DNA from: Pectinophora gossypiella | Taxonomy: Eukaryota > Arthropoda > Insecta > Lepidoptera > Gelechiidae | Assembly (NCBI RefSeq): GCF_024362695.1 | Contig: NC_065420.1 | Span: forward strand, 6,277,420-6,341,419 | Length of the DNA: 64,000 nucleotides | Reading direction: 5' to 3' | Shown here: positions 1 to 9,668 of the stretch, one piece after another | How positions within the stretch are numbered: position 1 is the first letter of the stretch | How the letters are laid out: the number at the start of each line of letters is the position of its first letter | Translations under genes and position numbers: made by a program | Notes under the pieces: generated by a model | Told to the model about the DNA's origin: nothing | Database searches by the model: none | The model's input: only the letters and a program-made list of their open reading frames with translations

Positions 1-468
1 CAAAACACAGAAACTGCTATTAAAACTTCGGCAATAGCCTACCGCGAACTCTATGGTAATATCAATTCGAATTATACTTGAGACCAACAACTTTGGTCTG
101 TTAAATCTCAAAAACATTATGTACCTCTACGTAAGCCACATTGGCTATTCTTGTTTTATAATTGGTAAAGTTTACACCTTAATTTCTTTATGAAATTTTC
201 GTGCCAAATATCTTAATTAAGGTGAGAAGAGTTTCGCAATTATGTCAAAGCGCAGGTATGCCATAACTTTAATGGATCGCCGGAACTTCACTCGTAATTG
301 CAAATTAAGCTATAACGTTGAATTGGCAAATAGTGCGTCATCCTGACTATGTATTTGTATTTATATTTGTTCATAATACAACTAAAACTTGTGTAGAAAT
401 TGTGAAGTACTTATGTATGTATGTGTATGTAGGCGTTAGGCTGTAACAAGTATACAAATATATATAAG
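1..468. other. Unassigned AT-rich stretch
   Basis: I see no exon, RNA gene or repeat family here. It is presumed non-coding (intronic) DNA. Confidence 0.4.
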
Positions 469-571
469 ATCACGCCTATTTTCAATTGGGATAAGCAGAG
501 TCCACGAAATTCCAAGTACCACTTTCGCTTTTTCTATTCTCATCGATATCTTCATACATGCTCGCCAGTTA
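469..571 (-). repeat. LINE-3 C-terminal fragment, diverged
   Basis: On the minus strand this follows the same order of words as the copies at 21590-21705 and 28580-28700: a 'aactggcg..gtatgaa' block, a variable middle, then 'tggaattt.gtgg.ctctgctta' and 'ataggcgtga'. The best-preserved copy translates as the tail of a non-LTR retrotransposon ORF. This copy is too diverged to read through. Confidence 0.5.
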
Positions 572-1600
572 AGAGTAATCTTGACTTGGATTTTCTCTAA
601 AACATCATGCAACAAACAAACAAGTATTAAAATACGACGTAAAATGAAAATTCCGCACAAACTATATATAATCTAAGTACATTTACAGCAACTCCGCAAA
701 TACTCGGTCCTACCACTTGTCCAAGAGTTTAACGAACCGCGATAATTGAAAACCAACAAAATGTCCCAACATTTCAATATTATTTTTCACAGTGAATTTT
801 CGTTTCGATTAGCTTACATTATGATACATTTTCATTGTAAAATCGTGAATCCATATGAGATTTCATCCTTTGCCACAATATTCTCTTTTCAGTGTTACGA
901 AGACCAGTTAAGAAAGATCTTTTGAACTCCTTTATTTTCACTTATTTCTAAGAGAATGGGAGACCTCGTTCAACTGGCGCCCGCATGCGGAATACGAATT
1001 CTTAACATTTTAATTAAAAGCGTTCAAAATGCCGACCGCACTGGGCCTCTATTGTTGTCTCGTTCTGACGGCCGGGTGATTTATGGTGCACGAATGAGAA
1101 GGGTTGCGACCGTTGTTAAATGAAAATATACAAAATTAAAACTGTCATTTCTGTGGCGACTCTGAAAGGGGAAGGCGACTCTCTTGCGTATCTTTTATTT
1201 TTTAATTGTTACCAATTTTCTAGTTGACATAATGTGGAGTGGCACACTTGACTTTCTTAGATTTCATTATGTGATATGCGAGCTGCAGTCAAGTTTTAGT
1301 ATGAAGGAAACAAAGCGTGTTAGCGGGCGCATTTGACCCGAAATGCAGGGAAATAAAGCTGGAAATTATAATGGACAATATTCCTGTCCCATTCACATGA
1401 GATACTGCAGTCGTTCTGCAGTGCGGCTCTTCAGTTTATTACCTAGGTTATTGTTGTATATATTAAGGTTAATTAGAGAATAAGAAAAAATAAAATGTCG
1501 TTGTTGTAGGCACTTTATTTCGATACAAGGTTTTTTTCTCCTACGGTTAATCTCAGGACTTCGTGTCAACAGTGGCTGTAAATTGTCTTTCATTATTTAT
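572..1600. other. Unassigned stretch
   Basis: No exon or recurring family was recognised. A GC-richer patch lies at about 965-1090. Short ORFs here are no longer than expected by chance in AT-rich DNA. Confidence 0.35.
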
Positions 1601-1639
1601 GACCCTGCCTACCCCTTTAGGGATTACGGGCGTGAGTTT
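1601..1639 (+). repeat. Rep-12 3' end fragment
   Basis: The run 'ctgcctacccctttagggat' followed by 'gggcgtga' is the characteristic end of Rep-12, also seen at 1817-1910, 16249-16412 and 19503-19612. Confidence 0.5.
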
Positions 1640-1687
1640 ATAATATTATATATGTATATATTTGTAAACAAACAAAGAGAAAACATG

Positions 1688-1790
1688 AGGAATATCATGT
1701 ACTGCTAGAACCCTGTCGCACTATCATATTTGATATTTAGTGAGACTTACAGATCAATTTTATAAGCAAGTGAAAGCGTCATGGTATTAA
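1688..1790 (+). repeat. MITE-6 ('GTAC' element), diverged partial copy
   Basis: It contains 'ccctgtcgcacta.catattt' and 'tttagtgagactta' in the same order and spacing as the better copies at 9262-9410 and 43277-43415. The left terminus is degraded. Confidence 0.55.
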
Positions 1791-1816
1791 AGCGCCACAG
1801 TGCCAAATACCCAAAG

Positions 1817-1910
1817 ACCCTATTATAAGTGACTTAAACATAGCTGGCAATGAGTGGGTGTGTAATACACCTCTGCCTACCCTTTCGGGGATACAGGCGT
1901 GATGGTTTGT
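1817..1910 (+). repeat. Rep-12, 3' part
   Basis: It holds 'gacttaaacatagctggc', 'gagtgggtgt' and 'cctctgcctaccctttcg' followed by 'ggcgtgatg', matching the other Rep-12 copies in order. Confidence 0.6.
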
Positions 1911-2265
1911 TAAGTTGTTTTGTATTCATTCTAACCTCAAAAAAACCCTTTGTATATCTCTCTAGCTACCTTATCTATGTCCCTTGGAATCCGAGGAGAT
2001 TACTCCTGGTACTTAAATCATGGCAGGAGATACGCAGATCGAGCCCGGTTAAGTAGGTATGTGTTTTATGACTCCCTAGTAGCGATTCTGCTGAAATTGC
2101 CAATACTAACTGGAAATTAAGGAAGTAAGGAACTATTGTCATCTAGTGAAAGGGCATAGTAACTAGTTTCTATAAAGTCTATTAAGTTTAGTAACTAGTT
2201 ACAAAATAGCCTTTTACTTATGATTAATTTTATCGAAAATCTGTAGAGAATTCGAAGATTATTTT

Positions 2266-2460
2266 TTGACGTGACATATTGTAGGTTTGCTGCAAATGAC
2301 ATTAACTACTTGGCCGGACAAATGGGGACCACTGAGAGCTCTTACCCGGTACAAAATTTAAGACAACAGGCCTGAGGGTGCCCATTTGGGCGCGAATATA
2401 TTTGAAAGAATTAATCGACTCTAGTGGATCGATAGCGATAAGCGCGGAATGAGGGAGGGA
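2266..2460 (-). mobile_element. Retro-P, poly(A)-tailed short retroposon
   Basis: The plus strand starts with a T-run and 'gacgtgacatattgtagg', continues through 'ttaactacttggccggacaa' and 'cctgagggtgccc', and ends near 'gcgcggaatgaggga'. The T-run is the A-tail of an element whose sense strand is minus. It shares its full order with the copies at 20885-21117, 47781-48011 and 53367-53561. Confidence 0.7.
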
Positions 2461-3209
2461 AATCGTGGACCACGCCGACGGGGTCAATGTAATGTACAAA
2501 TTAAGCCCTTTTAATTGATACCCAACATAATACAACAAGACGAAAAAAAACCTATATAATAACTAGTATATATAAACTAGCCAAGTCGGACTTAGGCTAC
2601 AATGTATTATCTTAAGTCATAAGAAGAATTTATATTTTATATTGTTATAAATAAATTTCAGGACTGACCATTGAACTTAGCACCCATTTAGATCTCACTT
2701 CTCTTGTCGTTGAAGTCAACAATCAAGGCATAGGTATATCATAATAGTAATATATTGAACTTTGCTCTCATTTCACATTTATGTGTTTTATGGGATATTA
2801 TTATATCTCCTGCTTTATTATTATTTTTGAATTATTTTAGTTTGTATGAACGAGAATATTACTAGTTGTATAATTAGCAATATTATAATGAAAAGGATTT
2901 ATAATCTTCTTCTATCTTAAGTAATAAATAAGTAAATCTATTGTAATTTCAAACATACTTTTAAAATCGTTATTTTAAAACATAATTACGTCGCAACTTA
3001 CAAAAAAAATGTTTCAACATTATTTAAAAAGAGCAAAATGAAATTGTTAATTTTGTTTCACCGACCGAAATGATTAAAAAACTAATTAAAATGTTATACA
3101 GAAACCTTAATATTATAGTATCCTGTTAATTACGCTATAAAACTATTATTAAAAGGAACGGAATCTTTTCGGCGTAAAAATGAAAGAATTTCATCGTTTA
3201 ATAGACGTG
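2461..3209. other. Unassigned very AT-rich stretch
   Basis: No feature was recognised. The stretch is very AT-rich and contains no ORF of note. Confidence 0.35.
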
Positions 3210-3568
3210 ACGTGGTCGTGGTAGACCGGTTGGTAGAACGCTTGACTCTCATTGTGAGCTCGCAGGTTCGAATCCAGCACGGGCCTAAACCAATGATTTT
3301 TCTAAATTGTGTTCAAATTCATGTTTGGATCAGGAAAGATAATCACGTGCTCAGCGGTGAAGGAAAACATCGTGAGGAATCCCACATTCCCGAGAAATGC
3401 GTTTCGGAGGTATGTGACCTAACCTGTATTGGGCTGCTTTTCCCTTCGCGGGTTGGAAGGTCAGACAGGAAGTCGCTTCTGTAAAAAACCGGACCTGTCA
3501 AATCTTCAGGTTAGGTAAGCGGACCCTGTGACAAGGGGATAACTTTAGGGAGATGATTTATAATGATG
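3210..3568 (+). mobile_element. SINE-B, full-length tRNA-derived SINE with target site duplication
   Basis: The head is tRNA-like: an A-box-like stretch 'tggtagaccggttggtag' and, about 45 bases on, a B box 'ggttcgaatcc' followed by 'agcacgggcc'. The body contains 'cccacattcccgagaaatgc' and 'gacctaacctgtattgggct'. A 10-bp direct repeat 'aatagacgtg' flanks it at 3200-3209 and 3569-3578, the expected footprint of LINE-machinery retrotransposition. The 90-codon ORF across it (3212-3484) is a by-product of the SINE, not a gene. Related copies: 29513-29800, and fragments at 4795-4872 and 50845-50975. Confidence 0.85.
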
Positions 3569-3644
3569 AATAGACGTGGCACAAACCGAGTCAGGTGTTT
3601 TGTCTGCTTTAACGCGATTGACTACCTGTACTGGCGGTAGTTAA

Positions 3645-3745
3645 CTCCGTCACTATACCAAAGAGTAAACAATACTACTTCGCCCCGCGCTAATTCGTAT
3701 GGGGCGCCGACCTCACCCCCTCTGGGTCTTATTTTAGTCTAAATG
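3645..3745 (+). repeat. Rep-2, diverged partial copy
   Basis: It carries the words 'cctcaccccctctgggtctt' and 'ttttagtct' in Rep-2 order, after a degraded 'aatactacttcgccccgcgc' version of the usual 'ctccccacc' part. Confidence 0.5.
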
Positions 3746-3849
3746 GCCGTAAGGAGCATGCGTGGACTGTATGTCATATTAGTACTTTATTCCTTTTTAT
3801 ATGTAAAACAATGGAGTTTTCATTTCAAATGTATATTGGGAATGTATGT

Positions 3850-3945
3850 TTAATATGATGAATGTGGAGGAAGCAAGAGAGTGCCAGGATCGACGCAAAT
3901 AGAATTCTATAGTCTCTCCTTACCCCATACTGTAAGTACGTATTG
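3850..3945 (+). repeat. LINE-3 C-terminal fragment
   Basis: It reads 'gatgaatgtggaggaagcaa', 'tgccaggatcga' and 'ctctccttacccca', the plus-strand form of the LINE-3 tail. In the best frame of the family this encodes a motif like NV-EAR..CQDRS. Confidence 0.6.
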
Positions 3946-4030
3946 AGCGCTATTTAAATTTAAATATATTTAACAATTACAAACAACGACGATACTGTTT
4001 AGCTTACTGAAACGCAAGTATTTAGTTTTC

Positions 4031-4082
4031 TGTACCTCTGGCTACCCCAATTGAGAATATAGTCGTGAACGTATATTCATTT
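4031..4082 (-). repeat. Rep-8 terminal fragment
   Basis: The string 'acctctggctaccccaattg' followed by 'atatagtcgtga' is the reverse complement of the Rep-8 start seen at 49325 and 53277. Confidence 0.55.
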
Positions 4083-4197
4083 GTTTGTAATAATTGTTTT
4101 ATTTACAAATACATAACAATGTAGTGATGTGAATGTGGGTAGAAAACCACTGGTCGCCGCGTTAAGCACAGCTTCTATCTTATGTTTTATATTGTGT

Positions 4198-4446
4198 ACT
4201 AGCGACCCGCCCCGGCATCGATCGTGTGCAATGCTGAGAAAAAAATGAAATTATTTACGACATCACATTAAAAATCTCAAAGATAACAGTATTTCTCCAC
4301 TATTTAATGGATTTTATTATACATAATAAACCTTCCTCTTGAATCACTCTATTAAAAAAAACCGCATCAAAATCCGTTAAAGATTTAAGCGTACATAGGG
4401 ATATAGGGACACAAAAAGCGACTTTGTTTTATACTATGTAGTGATT
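4198..4446 (+). repeat. Interspersed repeat of the 'GCGACCCGCCCCGG' type
   Basis: It starts 'agcgacccgccccggc', continues with 'ccttcctcttgaatcactct' and 'accgcatcaaaatccgtt', and ends 'ttgttttatactatgtagtg'. I recognise this order as a repeat that is very common in lepidopteran genomes, usually seen as the 3' region of a non-LTR element. Its class is not decided from this copy alone. Confidence 0.65.
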
Positions 4447-4604
4447 ATAAGTATTTTATACATTAGAAGGATAAAGCGGAGTCACCAGTACTAACGTTCT
4501 AAAGTTGCGTCGTTGGCGACCTAAGTAAATAAAGTAGTTCCGTACAGAGTTGGAAAGTGTGAGGACTCACCTCAGAGGACCGGGGTATGTTTACTTAAAA
4601 ATAT

Positions 4605-4712
4605 ATCATATATACTCATGCGTGGTGGAGTATGCTCCATACCCCCTCCGGTTGATTGAGGGGAGGCCTGTGCCCAGCAGTGGGACGTATATAGGCTGTT
4701 ATGTTATGTATA
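4605..4712 (+). repeat. Headless SINE/LINE shared 3' tail
   Basis: It contains 'ggtggagtatgctccatacc', 'ccggttgattgaggggaggc' and 'tgcccagcagtgggacgtat'. The same tail ends the SINE-A variant at 17576-17862 and the fragment at 25023-25203, so it is a 5'-truncated retroposon. Confidence 0.65.
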
Positions 4713-4794
4713 CACTCATGGGTAAATTTAAGTTTTTTCTTCTTGTTTTATGAGTGTGATTACCAGCGGATATATTAACCCCATGATCAGTCAA

Positions 4795-4872
4795 TATACC
4801 GGACTAACCCGTGCTGGATTTGAACCTCCAATGAGAGTCAAGCGCTATTCCAACTAGTCCACCACAGCTCCC
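4795..4872 (-). repeat. SINE-B head fragment (tRNA-like)
   Basis: Reverse complemented it reads as the SINE-B head, with a mutated B box ('ggttcaaatcc') and 'agcacgggtta' after it. The body is missing. Confidence 0.6.
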
Positions 4873-6436
4873 TAAATAACTTAAAAAAACACAAAAATAC
4901 GGTCCATACAACTTGTAAAGTAGAAAGACGTAGCTAAGTGCTACGAGCTACGATGTAGCACTCGCGTAGCATAGCAGTAACGTTGACTACTATAGTTACT
5001 ACACGGTACTACAATTCGTTGTACTTGTTGTTTGCCTCTCACGTGAATGAGGTCTTGTTTGTACTGCACTTGTGACTTCAGTTCTATTGTGTACTAGACT
5101 GCTATAGTAGTCGGTCTCTTTATTTTTAATGTTGAGTACTATTATTACTTTTTCGATTTAAATTTTCTCACAACAGACATTATAAACAATCATTAGAGAT
5201 ACACCTCATATATATTATGAACAAACTTAGAGGAAATTGTTAATGTTAATTTTCATAAATAAATAAACATACGTTTTCTTAGGCGAACATTAGTTATGGG
5301 GTTGGTTTTAAGTTGTTTTGCGAGTCCCGACCCCGAATTTCGTTAATTCTAATTGAAGGGGCGAACCCTACGTTGTTTGTACAATAGCTACTAATTTCGC
5401 TACTATACATTTTTGTAGATACACTTGTACTGTTATGCAATTGAGTTACTCTTTTATGGAATCCTGTCTCTTTAGGGAGAGTTTTATGGGATTTCGCTGC
5501 GTTTTTTTTATCTCTCTTTATCTTTTTATTGCGATTTCCATGCTGATTTATCATTTGTCTGCGAGGGGCTGCAAAGTAAGTGCTTGACGACAGATTGCTT
5601 ATCAGACGAGAGTGGGACGCTTATACAAAGAGTGCAATGTGTGATTGATGGAAGTAAATAAGCTCAGTGGCACTATACGCGCTATTTTCATAATGTCTAT
5701 CGGCAATCATTGTTATTTCGAATTCAAACAAATGCTAATGTTCATCGATTTATCGTGTATCAGAATTTGAATTCAGAACTATTATTGTTGTTTTGATTCC
5801 ACGAAAAAATAACAATAAAGTACTAAATTAGTTCTAAGTTTAAATTCTGATAATTTCACGATAAATTTAACAATTTAGAAAACATGGAAATTACCATTCG
5901 TTTGTAATTGAGAAAGCCATGATTGCCGCGGGACATAAGAAAATAGAAGCACTGTATTTGGAATGGCATTTTAAAAATAGATTTATGTTACCAATTGGTA
6001 ACTTTAACCAAAACGCGCTCGGTAACACTAACATTAAAATTCTGAGTAAAGGTTATTATTATTTTATAACTTTTTGTGGCTTCATTATAAGAACATTTTT
6101 AGCTTCCAAACTGTGACCGTAAGTTAAGGACGCGTGCGTTTTATTATAGTGTTACCATAATTCTTATGATATAAAAATGTTACAGAAAATTCTACTAATA
6201 CATAAATTGAGAAATCTTATAAAAATATCCTTACACATCTTTTACTCATTGGATTTGCGGAAATCGTTAAAAATTATCAAGGGATTAGTGGGGAGGCTGC
6301 GTCATTTGGCTGTCGGTGCGCCGTTGTCTCAATCAGGGTAGGTGGGCCTCTTGGGACCAGTTGGCTTCCAAGTGATGGATGTGATCATCATGGCCTTTCT
6401 TTTTTGTTACCTCTCTTTTTTGTGTTAAGTGCGTTG
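4873..6436. other. Unassigned stretch, 1.56 kb
   Basis: No exon or repeat family recognised. A short inverted repeat (GTGCTAC / GTAGCAC, 4938-4961) sits in a run rich in 'gctacg' words. The 86-codon minus-strand ORF at 5294-5554 lacks recognisable domains and is treated as chance. Confidence 0.35.
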
Positions 6437-6725
6437 TCTGAGGAATTCATGTCGATTTGACACGTCTTAGTTCCTTTTTCATATTAGATTCAGCTTGTCT
6501 GATGACTCTGGCATAGAATAAGGAATAATACTACGTATGGAATGGTAGGTAATTCTTCGCTCCCCACCAGTGGCTGAGCTAGGTTTACCTCACCCCCTTT
6601 CGAACCTAGTTTAGTCTTAAATCGTATGGCGTCAGACTTCACACACACAGATGCTCGTGTACGATAACGTCAATGTGTAGTGTCTGTGTAAAACGAGGTG
6701 TTCTGTATAAAGTGTCCCGGGCGTG
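6437..6725 (+). repeat. Rep-2, long copy
   Basis: Key words in order are 'attcatgtcgatttgacacg', 'gattcagcttgtctgatgac', 'catagaataaggaataatac', 'ctccccaccagtggctgagc', 'taggtttacctcaccccc', 'cacacacacagatgctcgtg' and 'aaaacgaggtg'. The same order runs backwards at 8937-9227. No coding capacity is visible. Confidence 0.7.
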
Positions 6726-6794
6726 ACTTTGATAAGTCTAATGAAATATCGTGTGATTCAGTATGCCGACACATGTAACATAAGCAAAACTATA

Positions 6795-6990
6795 TGCCAA
6801 TTAGGATAGTCAGAAGTACATTCATCGTAAGACGAACTAAGTACCCACACGTCACCGAGCTTTCTGTTAGACCAACGTGATAGGTGGTGAGCCGTATCGC
6901 CGTCTATAATGGTCGAGCCAACTGTGTAAGTGATAACTGCACTAAAGATAAATTATTAACTCATTCAGTAAGATTTACGTAAAGTATAAT
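6795..6990 (+). repeat. Rep-8, long copy
   Basis: It reads 'ccaattaggatagtcagaag', 'cgagctttctgttagaccaa', 'cgtgataggtggtgagccgt' and 'cgccgtctataatggtcgag', as in the other Rep-8 copies. Confidence 0.65.
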
Positions 6991-6992
6991 AT

Positions 6993-7150
6993 CTTCTTCT
7001 TCTTCTTTTATCCTCTGTCGGGATGTAGGGATGAAATAACAGAGTTCCACTCCTCGCGATATTTTGCAGCTTCTGTAGCGTGTTCCCATGGCATACCAAG
7101 AGTTTTTGATTCCAGGTCAACCGAGTGTCGTCGGGTCTATTTGGGTCGCC
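6993..7150 (-). pseudogene. LINE-1 reverse transcriptase C-terminal remnant
   Basis: Translated on the minus strand (frames broken) it gives a piece like RRHSVDLESKTLGMPWEHAT followed by EAAKYREEWN. This matches the remnant at 19743-20003, where SVDREMKTLGMSWEQATEA is readable. Such '..T.LG..W..A...A.DR..W' endings are typical of lepidopteran non-LTR retrotransposon ORF tails. It ends in a (GAA)n-like tail at the plus-strand 'cttcttcttctt'. Confidence 0.65.
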
Positions 7151-7204
7151 TTTGCTTTTGTTTTTTTTTAATATAATATAACAAAAAAATATCCTTCATA
7201 CGTC

Positions 7205-7475
7205 CGTCGTCTATTGTTTGGCATAAACCTCCCCTCAATCAATCGGGATTATGGGGCATTCTGCCAACTCCAAAACAGTACGAGACTAAGGGCCCTAGCA
7301 CACTAGGACAATACGGTTTCGCCACCAGCGGAAAATTATTCAGAATTCGGTTGCTGGCACCAAATTGGTTAAGCAACCAGGTGAGGTATCCTTTATACAA
7401 CCGCATACATTTTGTTGGTGGCGCAGCCATGGTGTTCAGGTAAGATAGGTGTCCATGATAAGCAGGTGACTGACT
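7205..7475 (-). repeat. Repeat-derived block underlying the longest ORF in the window
   Basis: The minus strand holds a continuous frame of 164 codons (7239-7733). Part of it (7476-7567) is Retro-P DNA read as protein, and its C-terminal end runs into 'ccgattgattgaggggag', which resembles the retroposon tail seen at 4605. I recognise no protein domain in it. I treat it as an accidental ORF through old mobile DNA. Confidence 0.45.
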
Positions 7476-7567
7476 TATTGAAACGTGACTTATACTTGTA
7501 GGTTTGCCGCAAACGACATTAACTACTTGGCCGGACAAATGGGGAACGCTGAGGGCTCTCACCCGGT
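7476..7567 (-). repeat. Retro-P, truncated copy
   Basis: It contains 'tgtaggtttgccgcaaacga', 'ttaactacttggccggacaa' and 'gctgagggctctcacccggt', the tail-proximal half of Retro-P. Confidence 0.65.
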
Positions 7568-7936
7568 GACTTTGTAAGCACACACTATTCACTATTATCA
7601 CCAAACAGTACAAAATATTGATAATTTTCAGACATCGACCTAAAAGGTTCTTAATAGAAAGTTTTGTGCTAACATGACAAGCTATTTTCCTTACAATACT
7701 TTCTATCGACCCACTAAATTGTACAGAATGCATATTTTGTAAAGAAAAAATAGTTCGTATTCAATATTGATTTTACAATGGTAGAACGACAGTGTATATT
7801 TGATTAATTAATAATGGCTATTGTTAAGTACGCCATTTTTAATATGTGTACGTGATAGACCGCACAAAATCACGCTTTAGGTGATTCTCACACGTTTTTA
7901 TGTCATCATACGTTAGTTTATAATTACATACTTATA

Positions 7937-8245
7937 GGCCCCGATTCCTGCAAACACCGCCTAATTTTATTTTAAGTTATATCCGTCATTTTCATATCCG
8001 TCGAAAAGGAAAGGGACGGATGATTCACAGCTCTTAATTTTAGGAAGAATGAGTAAATGAATGTGTCGGATTATTGACTGATGTAAAATTTTTAGACGGT
8101 TGGTTTAGATTTGTGCTTAAAATTGACGTGTGTTCCATAAATTTTATGCTTGTCAATTACCCGTCCCTTTCCTTTTCGGCGGATAAGAAAATGACAGATA
8201 TAACTTAAAATAAAATTAGATGGTATTTACAGGAATTAGCACCAT
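7937..8245. mobile_element. MITE-7a, 309-bp element with arms of about 100 bp
   Basis: The left end 'ggccccgattcctgcaaaca' and the reverse complement of the right end, 'ggtgctaattcctgtaaata', begin inverted arms of roughly 100 bp that continue through 'aattttattttaagttata' and 'aaaaggaaagggacgg'. There is no ORF. Counting by eye, it differs at 6 of 309 positions from the copy at 63384-63692. No clean target duplication was identified. Confidence 0.8.
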
Positions 8246-8458
8246 AGTCGGTTAAATTTAATTAGAATTTCCAGCTACCAGATACTTTTAAATATAAATA
8301 GTGTCATAAAAAAACATTTTTTGAAATTGCAATAATACCAACATAACACACCTTGTTAAGTCTTGCTTAGTTATTACTGTCTCTTACTTTTATCTCTTTT
8401 TCACGGTTACTTAATCTCTAACTGTTTACAAAATGACACTATATTTCCGTACAAAATA

Positions 8459-8702
8459 TCCAAAGAGTCCAAGGCTCAATGGCGCGGAGTATGCTCCAAA
8501 GCCTCTGCGTCCCTGACCTACTACCGCACGGCGCGACCTTCAGACCCTCGATAGATGCCCAGGGATAACACAGCATCGCGCCTGTATCCTCGAAGGGGTA
8601 GGCAGAAGAGTAATAGTACACCCACTCGTCAGCTATGTTTTAGTTCCATCTAATAGGGGTCCAGCCTATTGCCATTAATAGGCACAAATACTGGAAACCA
8701 CC
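8459..8702 (-). repeat. Rep-12, reverse copy with diverged extension
   Basis: The right part (8568-8702) carries the reverse complements of 'cctacccctt', 'gagtgggtgta', 'ggcaatagg' and 'tttccagtatttgtgcc' in Rep-12 order. The left part (8459-8567) is repetitive-looking but only loosely matched. Confidence 0.55.
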
Positions 8703-8830
8703 TTATTTATGATCCAAACATGAATTGAAATTCATAAAGTCGATTTATTGGTTTAGATCCCGAGTCACGATTCGAACCAGTGATACTGCAATGTAACTCA
8801 CGCGTTTTCCGAACGGAGCTATCACGGATT
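8703..8830 (-). repeat. Diverged tRNA-like SINE head, probably SINE-B type
   Basis: On the minus strand it shows 'ggttcgaatcgtgact' (B-box-like) after a degraded tRNA-like 5' part, then 'aaaccaataaa' and 'ttcatgtttggatca', which recalls the SINE-B body at 3290-3330. Confidence 0.5.
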
Positions 8831-8936
8831 TCCGGGGATACACGGGCATGAGTGTCTCTTGGTATAATAGAGGTAACAAATACATACAACACAATACATA
8901 CTCATATTATTATACATAAATGTGATCGTACTGTCT

Positions 8937-9227
8937 ACAGCCCACCCCGGATATTTCATCGTTTTACACAGACACTACACATTGACTTTATCGTACACGC
9001 GCATCTGTGTGTGTGACGTCTGACACCATGCGATTGAAGACAACTAGGTTCGAAGGGGGGGTGAGGTAAACCTAGCTCAGTCGCTGGTGGGGAGCGGAGA
9101 ATTACTTTTGTATACGCAGTATTATTCCTTATTCTATGCCAGAGTCATAAGTCGTCAGACAAGCTGAATCTAATATAAAAAAGGAACTAAGACGTGTCAA
9201 ACAGACATGAATTCCTTAGACAACACC
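8937..9227 (-). repeat. Rep-2, long reverse copy
   Basis: It is the inverted counterpart of 6437-6725, recognisable by 'gaggtaaacctagctcagtc', 'gctggtggggagcggagaat', 'attattccttattctatgcc' and 'acatgaattccttagaca'. Confidence 0.7.
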
Positions 9228-9475
9228 TCGTATTTCACAGACACTATATATTGACGTTAACGTACAGTCATGAGCAATATAATGTACCCACTTTAGGACT
9301 CTGTCGCACTAACATATTTGACATTGTAGTGAGACTTGCAGTTCAATTTGTCAAAAAAGTTAATGTGACATGGTACAAAAGTGTATACATATTAATGCTG
9401 GTGACCGTACACGCGCATCTGTATGTTTGACGGGTGACGCCATTTGATTCAAGATTAAAGTAAGACCGAAGGGCC
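9228..9475 (-). repeat. Rep-2, second reverse copy, interrupted by MITE-6
   Basis: The left part (9228-9261) runs 'cctcgtatttcacagacact' to 'gttaacgtac'. It resumes after the MITE at 9411 with 'acgcgcatctgtatg' and 'gacgccatttgattcaag'. Joining the flanks gives the uninterrupted Rep-2 order, so the insertion is later than the Rep-2 copy. Confidence 0.7.
9262..9410 (+). mobile_element. MITE-6 ('GTAC' element), 149 bp, nested in Rep-2
   Basis: The left end 'gtacagtcatgagcaata' is inverted at the right end as 'gtacggtcaccagcattaat' (reverse complement). The interior carries 'cccactttaggactctgtcg' and 'gtgagacttgcagttcaat'. A 'cgtac' occurs at both junctions and may be the target duplication. 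Other copies: 28752-28865, 41118-41236 and 43277-43415. Confidence 0.75.
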
Positions 9476-9554
9476 TATGCCTAAATGGTGGAGCAGAGCC
9501 AAAAGTAGTCTGAAGACAACTTGATTGATGTCAGTCATGCGACTTTTGCTTTGA

Positions 9555-9603
9555 CGAGACTTATTGTAGATTTGCCGCAGACGGCGTTAACTACTTGGCC
9601 GGA
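9555..9603 (-). repeat. Retro-P fragment
   Basis: It contains 'ttattgtagatttgccgcag' and 'gttaactacttggccgga'. It ends abruptly where the candidate ORF region begins. Confidence 0.6.
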
Positions 9604-9668
9604 AGTCATGAGTTATCATCGTCACTTGCCGATGTAACCGGACATACTAGGGGTTTACCTGTACTGAT

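Noticed and set aside
3213..3290. Possible tRNA gene
   Set aside because: A- and B-box words are present but the acceptor stem does not pair and a SINE body follows. The same applies to the other tRNA-like heads.
3212..3484. 90-codon plus-strand ORF
   Set aside because: It is inside the full-length SINE-B with target duplication.
7239..7733. Longest ORF in the window, 164 codons on the minus strand
   Set aside because: Part of it is Retro-P DNA read as protein and its end runs into a retroposon tail. No domain or consistent composition supports a gene.
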